From Clostridiales bacterium UBA1742 (GTDB lineage Bacteria; Bacillota; Clostridia; TANB77; CAG-508), in the NCBI GenBank assembly GCA_002314935.1, contig DCHW01000049.1:1-64000 (forward strand): a stretch of DNA of 64,000 bases, written 5' to 3'. The notes under the pieces were generated by a model. That model had not been told where the DNA came from, searched no databases, and worked only from the letters and a program-made list of their open reading frames with translations. This document shows, one piece after another, positions 56,467 to 64,000 of the stretch. The position numbers and the translations under genes are program-made. The number at the start of each line of letters is the position of its first letter. Position 1 is the stretch's first letter.

Positions 56467-57597
56467 TTATTTAAACAAATCACTTATCCATAAGTTTAAA
56501 TATCCTATGTATGATATTTTATAAAAAACCCTACCTATAATATCGGCTTTTTGAATATATCCATTATCTTTTTGGATATTGGCATCTCCTTTAGTATAAT
56601 ATCGTATTCCTTCTGTAGTTTCCTTCATATCTATTACTCTATGTACAGTTGTAACATCTTTTTTAGAAAAAACCAATATTTCTCCACGTTTTATATTTGT
56701 ATCATCATATTTTTTATAAAAAATAATATCTCCTTTATTAATTGTTCCTGTCATACTTTCAGAGCCAATTACCAATACCCCATATGTAAATTTACAAGAT
56801 ACAAGCATTACAACTAATGTTATAAAAATTGATGCAATAATAACAAATACTATTTCTTCTTTTTTTCTTTTACTTGTTTTAACAATCTTTTTTTTATTAT
56901 AAATTATTTCTAAAATAGCATATATAATATATGGAATTAGTATTCTAATAATAGATTCAAAGAAAACATATATGTTTGGTGTTATTGGAATAAAAAAAAC
57001 ATATAAAGTAGTAATGATTTTATAAATAATATTTGCCCTGATTGTTTTAAATCTATTAACCATATAATTAAATAATAAATTATTTGCAATTGATGCAAAA
57101 ATCACAAAACTTATAATTGTTACATATTCTTCTAATCCATTTAAGTTTTTTATATCTGTAGTTAAAATTATATCTAATAAAACAAAAGCAATTGTAATTA
57201 ATATTTTAGAAATATTAGAATTTGAATTTAAATATAACTTTATTCTAATAATTTCGGAAGAAATTATTATTACAATATAAGGTATAATAAAAGTTTGTAT
57301 CGACCAAAATGAAAGTTTAACAGGAGATGTATAGTATCCAAAATATAATCCCATTATATACAAGCACATTATATACACTACACTAATTGATAAAACTAAT
57401 AAACATATTTGTTTTATATGCACATTTTTATTGCTATCATTTTTTATAAACTTTATACAAAATAAAGATATTAAAAATAAAACAATAGCAATTATTCTTC
57501 TTGTAAATATATAAGAAAAGTTCGTTGCTATAATTAAAAAAATAAAAAAAATAATTTCAATTATATATATTAACTTTTTTTCTAAAAAAATTTTCAT
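56467..57597 (-). CDS. sipW: SipW/ER-type signal peptidase I, cassette 1
   Basis: A 376-residue protein with about seven membrane helices followed by an S26 peptidase domain: catalytic Ser in VIGSESMTGTI, KGDIIFYKK, and His instead of Lys in TVHRVI, which marks the SipW/eukaryotic-type enzymes. GDANIQKDNGYI is the conserved Gly-Asp region. It should cleave the TasA-like protein encoded just upstream. The paralog at 62923 has exactly the same codon length only if its CGG is recoded. No CGG here. Confidence 0.9.
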   Translation of the reverse strand: MKIFLEKKLIYIIEIIFFIFLIIATNFSYIFTRRIIAIVLFLISLFCIKFIKNDSNKNVHIKQICLLVLSISVVYIMCLYIMGLYFGYYTSPVKLSFWSIQTFIIPYIVIIISSEIIRIKLYLNSNSNISKILITIAFVLLDIILTTDIKNLNGLEEYVTIISFVIFASIANNLLFNYMVNRFKTIRANIIYKIITTLYVFFIPITPNIYVFFESIIRILIPYIIYAILEIIYNKKKIVKTSKRKKEEIVFVIIASIFITLVVMLVSCKFTYGVLVIGSESMTGTINKGDIIFYKKYDDTNIKRGEILVFSKKDVTTVHRVIDMKETTEGIRYYTKGDANIQKDNGYIQKADIIGRVFYKISYIGYLNLWISDLFK

Positions 57598-57684
57598 TAT
57601 TATTCACAGCCTTTTTTAATAAACTTATTAGTATCGATAATATAACTTAATCTGATACAAATACTAATAAATTTATTAGTAATA

Positions 57685-57718
57685 AAGGGTAAGACATGTG
57701 TTTTACGTCATACCCTTA
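57685..57718 (-). terminator. attenuating hairpin between the TasA-like gene and sipW, cassette 1
   Basis: GGGTATGACGT/ATGTCTTACCC-type stem on the minus strand just after the small protein gene. It probably ends most transcripts there, so that the structural protein is made in excess over the peptidase. Confidence 0.75.
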
Positions 57719-57732
57719 TATATTAATAATTA

Positions 57733-58230
57733 TTAATTAGCTGGATCAGCTGATATTGTAACAGTAAATTCACCTGATGTTTGATCAGTTGCAGGTGTTT
57801 TTAATAATTTTACTGTAACAGTTATTGTAGTAGTTCCGCTAGCAGCTATTGTTGAACTAGCTATACTTTTACTTACTTCAAAATATTCGCTATTTGTTAG
57901 TGATGATATAGTGGCATCTACTGACGCTTTTAAATCTGTACTTTCATTAGATATTGTAAATGTTGCTGTTGCTGTTTGATCTTTTGTTGTTAATCCAGAT
58001 ACATTCATAGTTGCTGATTTGCCATCATTTGCAATTTCAGCTGTTGTTGTTCCACTACCTCCAGTTGTTGGTGTTCCTGTTAATTTTACATTAAAATTAG
58101 ATTGTGAAGCTGAAGCAGCTGCATTACCAGTAATTTTTAAATTGACTGTAGCAATAGTTGCAAAGCCAACTGCTATTACTAAAATCGCTAACAATAATGT
58201 TATTATAATTACTAAAGTATAATTTTTCAT
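57733..58230 (-). CDS. TasA/CalY-like SipW substrate, cassette 1
   Basis: A 165-residue protein with a SipW-type signal (MKNYTLVIIITLLLAILVIAVGFATIATV, cleavage near residues 28-36) and a Thr/Ser/Ala-rich beta-sandwich domain (ISNESTDLKASVDATISSL ... FTVTISADPAN). This is the composition of TasA/camelysin proteins that form extracellular fibres. AGGGAGGGA precedes the start. It is the first gene of cassette 1 and is followed by a terminator-like hairpin. Confidence 0.88.
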   Translation of the reverse strand: MKNYTLVIIITLLLAILVIAVGFATIATVNLKITGNAAASASQSNFNVKLTGTPTTGGSGTTTAEIANDGKSATMNVSGLTTKDQTATATFTISNESTDLKASVDATISSLTNSEYFEVSKSIASSTIAASGTTTITVTVKLLKTPATDQTSGEFTVTISADPAN

Positions 58231-58395
58231 ATTTATATCCCTCCCTTTGATATTTTTTCTTAACCATTTGATTAAAGAATATTAATCTTCTTTGAATATA
58301 CCATATTAGCTATTATACAGTCAATGCAAAAAGAAAGATATTTTTGTTACATTTTTATTACATTTAAGTTGCGGTTTTATGACTTTTTAAAACAC

Positions 58396-58426
58396 AATAA
58401 CACTCATCTTTTGATAAGTGTTATTA
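58396..58426 (-). terminator. terminator of SipW cassette 2
   Basis: ATAACACT/AGTGTTAT hairpin directly after the Hint protein gene with T run on the minus strand. Confidence 0.82.
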
Positions 58427-58429
58427 CAT

Positions 58430-60767
58430 TTATATTTTATTATTTTGCAGTTCTAGATGTATACTGTTTGTTACCTTTATTAAATCACCTGATTTATATA
58501 TTTTTTTAGAAGATGTGTCTTTATAATATTTTTCTCCATTTATATATGGAACTTTATAAAAACTTCCTTCTCTATATAAAAATGCACCAATATTTTTATT
58601 TGTTACTTCATCTTCTGAAGTCGTTATAATAAAATACCTAGAATTATTTTTAGTAATTGGTTCCTTTAAATTTGTAGTTAAATAATTAAATAAAAATTCT
58701 GTATTCATTCTTTTTATAAGTTCAATTCCATTTTCTAAGTTTAAGCCTTTAAACAAATAGTATGGTAAACCATTAATATACTTATAATCTAGTCTTTTCC
58801 CTTTGCATATTTCTTTGTAACTTTCTGGATACAATGCATCTTCTGCATATCCATATATATTGCAAGTACCAGACAAAATATCAGAAGTTAATAAATCATT
58901 TGCAATTACATTATAGTACTGTGTTGAGACAATATGGTAATATTTTACTTCTTCATCAATATATTCAATATTTGTTACATTTACAATTTTTAATTTATCA
59001 TTTTCAATTTTATATACACTGGTTCCAATATTAAATTCTTCTGAATTTGAAACATCAATAAATTTTTTTCTGTTTACATCAAACAAAGCATGACTATTTA
59101 CAACTTTTAACACTGTTCCATCACTAAATGTTATTTTTTCGTATTTATATGCTTTATCAGTTTTTTCAATCCATATTGGATATACGTTTACCATTCCACC
59201 ATTAACATGATCATACACTTTTAATAAATCAGTATATTCAATATCTTCAATGTTTTTATATGTGTTATTTGCTAAAAGTATTTTAGTTCCTTCAACTAAA
59301 CAAAATTTAGTTGTACCAGAAGCTCTTATTGTTATATCTCCGAGTTACATTTTTTATAGTAATTGTTCCTGTTGATGATGAATATTCTGGAGTAATTTCA
59401 TCTCCTCCCATTGTAACAGTTATTGAACCTGGTAAATTATAATTGCTTCCTGCTGTTATTGTTCCTGTATAGGTTTCTCCTCTATTTACTGTTAATCCCG
59501 ATGTAGGAGCTGTAATGTTTGTTACATTATATGTAACTGTATATACCCATTTATACGATTGAGTATCACTTTTTGAAGCATATCCACTGGCTGTTGTTGC
59601 ATTATTAATTTGTGATGCAGTTGCAGTATTGTTAGAATTGTCTACTCCTGTTACAACAAAATAATAAGTTCCTTCAGATAATCCAGTTACTTCAAGTGTA
59701 GTATTATCATTTGTTGTTGTAATTCTTCTTACTTCAGTTCCATTTTCATTAAAAACAATCACTACATAATGATCAACTAAAACATCATCAGTTCCTTCCC
59801 AAGTTACAGTTACACTTCCTATATTATTATTAATTGCTGTTGTTACATTTGAAATTGTTGGAGGTGTTATATCATCATAGGAAGCATTTTGGTCTACTAA
59901 TACGGTTACTCTTCCAGCACTAAATGCAGAAAGTCCATCAGGCAAAAGCTTAATATTAACTCTTCTAGTATTAGAATAATATTCTGCATTTGAAACTTTT
60001 GATGCAAAAAAAGTAAATGTTTGTTCTGTATTTGCGTCAATTGTATAACTTGCTGTATCGCTTTTATCTGGTCCTTTAATTAATATACATGTATCATCCG
60101 TGAATAGAGTAAAACTTCTTGAAACATTATAAGTATTTATTACTGTTATTGAAAATTGAGCATATTCATTATTTCCTGTTAAATCTCCAACTTGACTATC
60201 ATCAATACTAGCAATAATATGTGCACTTGTATCTTCGCTAAACTTCTGTACATAATCTCCATTTATTTGAAATGTACCTGTTTCATTCTTTTTAGGACAG
60301 TGAAAATTAACTGTTACTGTAAAATTCACTGTAGAACCAGATGGAATTTTATCTCCAACAGAAATATCACTAATAGTATACCCAACATATGAACTGTCAT
60401 ATGTATTTGTTCCTTTAGAAATAGAAATTGGATAGTCAGGCATAACAAATAGGTAATCATATGAACTATCATTTTGAACTGTAACATAAAAAACAGCTGA
60501 ATACGTTGTACTTGAGCTATCACTACTACCTACAGTAAATGATAAATTAAAGTAAATCGTATCATCTGTCCACGTTGGGTTTGCCGATGCTTTTGTCATT
60601 GTACCTTTAGTTACATTTGTAATTTTTATTTTTCCATCTGGAATAATTGTTGTGTTTCCAGATAAACTCAAGGTTTTATTATACAATGAAAATCCTACTG
60701 TCATAAAAGCAATAGTAAATAAAAATATTACTATTATAATTATACATTCAATGTTTTTATTTTTCAT
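58430..60767 (-). CDS. SipW-type surface protein with FnIII and C-terminal Hint domain (CGG-recoded)
   Basis: Corrected length ~778 residues. The N-terminal signal (IIIVIFLFTIAFMTVGFSLYNKTL) is SipW-like. Residues ~35-270 form two TasA-like beta domains, ~290-395 a fibronectin type III domain (DITPPTISNVT ... YYFVVTGVDNS), ~410-480 a beta repeat. Codon 476 is CGG (59340-59342 on the complement). Skipping its C gives NVTGDITIRASGTTKFCLVEGTKI, opening a Hint/intein-like domain (Cys1 in CLVEGTKIL, NIEDIEYTD, HALF, YYNVIANDLL) plus a ~120-residue tail. The zero frame stops 11 codons on, which would drop the Hint part. Confidence 0.85.
59340..59342 (-). other. CGG recoding site 10 (Hint-domain surface protein)
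   Basis: Minus-strand zero frame GTA ACT CGG AGA; skipping C gives GTA ACT GGA GAT ATA ACA. Context CGGA. The site is at the boundary between the structural repeats and the Hint domain. Confidence 0.8.
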
Positions 60768-61795
60768 CTATCATAATCCTTTTTATTAATAATATACGCA
60801 TAACAACTGTTTCCATTAATTATAAAATAAATTGTTTTTTCACTTCCAATCCAACAATTTATAGGTTCTCTAGTTGTATTATAAACATTTAATAAATCAT
60901 CAAATTCTTTAACCTCAATTGTTGAAAATTTATTTAAATCAACAGTAGTTACATTTGTAATTATTCCTTCATATTCATTTTTTATATTTAAAATTTTTCT
61001 TCTATAACTTACTTTTTTCTTTCTTAATCTACAGTATTGAATATATTGATATATATATCTAAAAATATAAATTAAATCAATAGCAAAAAGAATTCTAAAA
61101 ACATAACAAATAAGCTCGTTTTTTGTACTAGTAATTTCTACTTTGTTTTCTTTTACTTGATTATCAGTATTAATTGTTCCCTCTATAGCAAGTTTAGAAA
61201 GTGGCATATCCAATGAAACAGAAGAATTAACATTAAGTTCATTGTCTGTATTATCAACTTTTACTTTTCCATCAACTTTTAAATATATTTTTAATGTTGA
61301 TTCAGCCGATAAACCATATTCGCTAATAAATTTTTCTAATAATTCATTATATTGACTATAATCTATATCTTGAGTTAGTGATTTATTATATGAAGTGCTT
61401 TTTACTATATTATCAGTTTTTATATCTTGTAAAACGTATTCTTTTGTCCAAAAATTTCCGCCGTCACTATTTTCTTGATCTGCAATTATTTCGGCCATAA
61501 GTTTATAATTAATTTCTCCAGAAACAGGTTTGTTAAATGTAACATTATATTTAAATGTTGATGAAATGTATTTTATAAGACTTGTAATGTAAACCTTATT
61601 TTTATCAAGATACTCTGTATCAAAAAAACTGTTATCCTTTAAATAGACTTTATAGTCCACATCATTACTTTCTGTAAAATAATACTTTTCAGTTTTTTTA
61701 TTTAAAAAACCAACAAACATGAAGAACAAAGCCAATAGAATTGTAAATATTAGCATTATAATAATTTTTCTTCCGTTTGATTTACTTGTTATCAT
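60764..61795 (-). CDS. DUF5305-like membrane protein of SipW cassette 2
   Basis: A 343-residue paralog of the protein at 55317: one membrane helix (~12-30), extracellular domain (VYLKDNSFFDTEYLDKNKVYI ... STLKIYLKVDGKV), second helix (~230-250) and a basic cytoplasmic tail. It overlaps its neighbours by 4 bases on both sides (ATGA type), indicating tight translational coupling with sipW and the Hint protein gene. Confidence 0.82.
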   Translation of the reverse strand: MITSKSNGRKIIIMLIFTILLALFFMFVGFLNKKTEKYYFTESNDVDYKVYLKDNSFFDTEYLDKNKVYITSLIKYISSTFKYNVTFNKPVSGEINYKLMAEIIADQENSDGGNFWTKEYVLQDIKTDNIVKSTSYNKSLTQDIDYSQYNELLEKFISEYGLSAESTLKIYLKVDGKVKVDNTDNELNVNSSVSLDMPLSKLAIEGTINTDNQVKENKVEITSTKNELICYVFRILFAIDLIYIFRYIYQYIQYCRLRKKKVSYRRKILNIKNEYEGIITNVTTVDLNKFSTIEVKEFDDLLNVYNTTREPINCWIGSEKTIYFIINGNSCYAYIINKKDYDR

Positions 61796-62923
61796 TTGTT
61801 TCCGCCTTTCATTAGTTCATTAACCCAAATTGTTGGATAGCCAATATATTTTATTCTGTATTTAACAATTCCTAAAATATCTTTTTCAGTTGCTGGATCT
61901 GAATCTTTTGTTTTATTTGAATCACCTTTTGTATAATAATATCGAATATCTGATATTTCTTTTATTTTAACTACTCTATGTACTAATAAGTTTGAGTCTT
62001 TTTTTACTACAATTATATCTCCGATTTTAATATCTTCTGTATTTGATTTATCAAAAATTATTGTATCTCCTCTTTCAAATATTGGAGACATTGAATTTGA
62101 AGCAATTGCAATAATTTGAAACCTTACCAATCCCGATACTAGACTAATTACAATTAAACATAACACTGTTAAAGGAATAAAAATCAAACTTATATTTGTT
62201 TTATTCACTTTTGTTTTATCTTTAAATTTAAAATTTCTGCTTGTATATAATGCAAAATATATTGTAACAGGAATTGTAATACTTATTACACCATATAAAT
62301 AATTACCCAAATCTGGAAATATCGGTATTAAATAAACATATAAATTTATTAGCAGTTTGTATACTACGCTTGGTAAAAATCCATAGTAATAAGTAATATA
62401 TGTACATAATAAATTATTTGCTATAATTGGTAAAGCAATGGTGCAGATAAAAAGAAATATTTTATATGTATTATTTAATGTCGAAACATTTAAATTAATT
62501 ACAATTTCAAAACTAATTATAATTAAAGCTAAAATTGTTATTCCTAATTTATTTGTAATATTTTTCTTTATTAAAATAAATCTAATAACTTCCATTAAGC
62601 ATATCAAAATAAACATTGGAAATAATCCGTCTAAATAAATCTATAAGCTTTATAGAAAATAACGTTTTATTAAAGCCAATAAAAATTCCTAAAATTAAAA
62701 GAATTATTAAATAACATAATAATATTGCTATTATTTTTCTAGTAGCTGAACCCTTATCAATATCATTATCCTTTTTCTTTCCGTATATAAAAAAAGTTAT
62801 AATTAATAATATTCCATATAAAGCAATCGCAAAATATAATTTTAAAACGCTATTTTTTATAAAGCAAATAACAATAGTTATTAAAAGCAAAAAAAATTCT
62901 AATTTATATAATTTTGATTTCAT
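61792..62923 (-). CDS. sipW: SipW/ER-type signal peptidase I, cassette 2 (CGG-recoded)
   Basis: A paralog of the peptidase at 56467. Membrane helices precede an S26 domain with the catalytic Ser in AIASNSMSPIF, GDTIIFDK, His in LVHRVV and GDSNKTKDSD. Codon 99 is CGG (62627-62629 on the complement); skipping its C gives LFRGLFPMFILICLMEVIRF, aligned with FIIPYIVIIISSEIIRI of the paralog, and the total becomes exactly 376 residues as in that paralog. In zero frame only the first four helices would be made. It overlaps the DUF5305-like gene by 4 bases. Confidence 0.87.
62627..62629 (-). other. CGG recoding site 11 (sipW, cassette 2)
   Basis: Minus-strand zero frame TTT AGA CGG ATT; skipping C gives TTT AGA GGA TTA TTT CCA. 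Context CGGA. The paralogous gene has no CGG at the aligned position and is uninterrupted. Confidence 0.85.
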
Positions 62924-62937
62924 AAAATACCTTACTT

Positions 62938-62978
62938 GAAAATCTAGCTATTTTATATTTAAAAATAGCTAGATTTTA
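62938..62978 (-). terminator. attenuating hairpin between the TasA-like gene and sipW, cassette 2
   Basis: AAATCTAGCTATTTT/AAAATAGCTAGATTT stem with T run on the minus strand; same position as the hairpin in cassette 1. Confidence 0.8.
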
Positions 62979-62982
62979 TTTC

Positions 62983-63537
62983 TTATTGTTTTTGAGCAAA
63001 ATCAAATGATCCTGTGATAGTAATTGTTTGTTGTGAAGTTGGTAAATCATCTGCTGAAGTAGGTTGTGTATATGTAAGTTTTACTTTTACTGGAACTGTC
63101 CCCGTACTTGCTGATAATGCTGTTGTTAAACTGTCTGTAGTTGAAGTATATTCTGTTCCATTATATGTTACAGTATACGTTAAATATTTTTTTTGTGCAT
63201 CAGTTAATTTGCTCATAGTTACTTTTGTTAAATTAGCATCAAAAGAACCATCATTTACAATATTTACTGTTGCTTCATAAAAATCTCCTGGTTTATCTAA
63301 TGTAACCTCAAAAGAATAAGAAGTGTCATCTATAGTTTTAGATGTTGCTTCTGCAGATCCTGTTGTTTCTGTATAAGAATCATCATCATAATGTACACTC
63401 CATGTTGAAGCCTTTACTTTTAATGTTCCAGAAATTGAAAGATTTTGTGAATATGCTGCAAAACCTACTGACATTACTGCTACTATTAATATTAATGTAA
63501 TAATTACTCCATATTCCTTTTTTCTGTTTTTTTTCAT
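62983..63537 (-). CDS. TasA/CalY-like SipW substrate, cassette 2
   Basis: A 184-residue protein starting at ATG 63537 behind GGAGGAAAC; a further upstream in-frame ATG overlaps that site. The signal (EYGVIITLILIVAVMSVGFAAYSQNLS) is SipW-type and the mature domain is a Thr/Ser/Val-rich beta sandwich (DDTSYSFEVTLDKPGDFYEATVNIVNDGSFDANL). It is the lead gene of cassette 2 and likely the main substrate of the peptidase downstream. Confidence 0.88.
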   Translation of the reverse strand: MKKNRKKEYGVIITLILIVAVMSVGFAAYSQNLSISGTLKVKASTWSVHYDDDSYTETTGSAEATSKTIDDTSYSFEVTLDKPGDFYEATVNIVNDGSFDANLTKVTMSKLTDAQKKYLTYTVTYNGTEYTSTTDSLTTALSASTGTVPVKVKLTYTQPTSADDLPTSQQTITITGSFDFAQKQ

Positions 63538-63721
63538 TTTTTGTTTCCTCCTTAGTATTTCCATTTACCTATCACTTATATACCATAATAATTTTGGTGT
63601 CAACATTTTTTTACAAATTTTTTTACTTTTTTTAATTTAATAATTATATACTATTATAAAAAAAAGAAATCTCAGTTTTTTTACTAAGATTCCTTTTTTA
63701 TTTGGCCAGTTTTAAACAAAC

Positions 63722-63999
63722 TTAAATCTTAAATTTTACTTTAAGTGTTCTAACATTTTTTTCAAAAACATCTGAGCAAATGTCAAATGTCTGAATTAAA
63801 TGTTTGAACGTCTGTTCTTTCGTGTATTTTCCAGAGTTTATCGAAAGAAAATCTCTAGAAAATATGTCACTAATATCTGCAGTTTTCTTTCCTTTTTCAA
63901 GGGCTTCATCTACTGCTGATAAAAACCAGCCGGTCCAAAGTGCTTCCCACTGTGCATGGCCTGAGCCTCTCCACAGTGTAAGAAGCCACATGGGCTTAA
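63722..63999 (-). CDS. hypothetical protein, 5' end beyond the window
   Basis: The frame (IKPMWLLTLWRGSGHAQWEALWTGWF ... VRTLKVKFKI) is open to the window edge, so the true start may lie outside. It ends at TAA 63722-63724. Base composition near the edge is clearly richer in GC than the rest of the window, suggesting an acquired gene or a contig-end artefact. A terminator-like AAATCTCAG/CTAAGATT pair lies just beyond its 3' end (about 63668-63692). No family recognised; ~92 codons visible. Confidence 0.55.
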   Translation of the reverse strand, partial: KPMWLLTLWRGSGHAQWEALWTGWFLSAVDEALEKGKKTADISDIFSRDFLSINSGKYTKEQTFKHLIQTFDICSDVFEKNVRTLKVKFKI

Positions 64000-64000
64000 T

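Noticed and set aside
1..64000. tRNA genes that might explain CGG decoding
   Set aside because: No tRNA-like cloverleaf with a TTCGANTC-type arm was recognised on either strand, so the decoding tRNA must lie elsewhere if it exists.

Overview
The window is a very AT-rich stretch of chromosome from an anaerobic, probably spore-forming Firmicute of the Clostridia type. The evidence is the order spoIIM-xerD, a Firmicute-style LexA box in front of a YneA-like LysM gene, SpoIIE-type phosphatase and STAS genes, SipW-type signal peptidases with TasA-like substrates, and strong AGGAGG ribosome-binding sites. No rRNA, tRNA or CRISPR array was found, so the species cannot be named.

Layout. 1-2.8 kb: a small minus-strand ORF at the edge, then a prepilin-like surface protein and a secreted protein. 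2.8-25.8 kb: core genes (ruvB, two glycosyltransferases, queH, murD, a cation efflux gene, polA, a lytic transglycosylase, galE, pncB, yebC, tmcAL, rnhA, an endonuclease Q-like gene, spoIIM, xerD, guaB, guaA, a LexA-controlled LysM gene, xerC). 26-36 kb: accessory genes (Fic-like, GNAT, membrane proteins, an RCC1-like lipoprotein, an ADP-ribosyltransferase-like protein, an amidohydrolase-alpha/beta hydrolase fusion). 36-49 kb: an accessory array in which single genes and three toxin-antitoxin pairs alternate with recurring non-coding repeats. 49-53 kb: a phosphatase/STAS/MATE-ATPase signalling set on the minus strand. 53-63.5 kb: two paralogous SipW secretion cassettes on the minus strand, each with a TasA-like protein, a signal peptidase, a DUF5305-like protein and a large surface protein.

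The main result is a recoding pattern. Ten otherwise intact genes, including polA, rnhA, queH and tmcAL, appear broken by a single extra base. In all 11 cases the extra base is the C of an in-frame CGG codon, and skipping it restores the conserved frame as a GGN glycine codon. In a manual scan CGG was otherwise absent in frame from the recognised genes; the two exceptions are a small unrecognised ORF at the left edge and one accessory membrane-protein gene. The simplest reading is that CGG is not decoded normally here and CGGN is read as glycine, by a +1 frameshift or by a four-base-reading tRNA. A systematic sequencing artefact must be excluded first, but the strict codon alignment argues against it. 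The affected genes are annotated below as full-length CDSs spanning their CGG sites.
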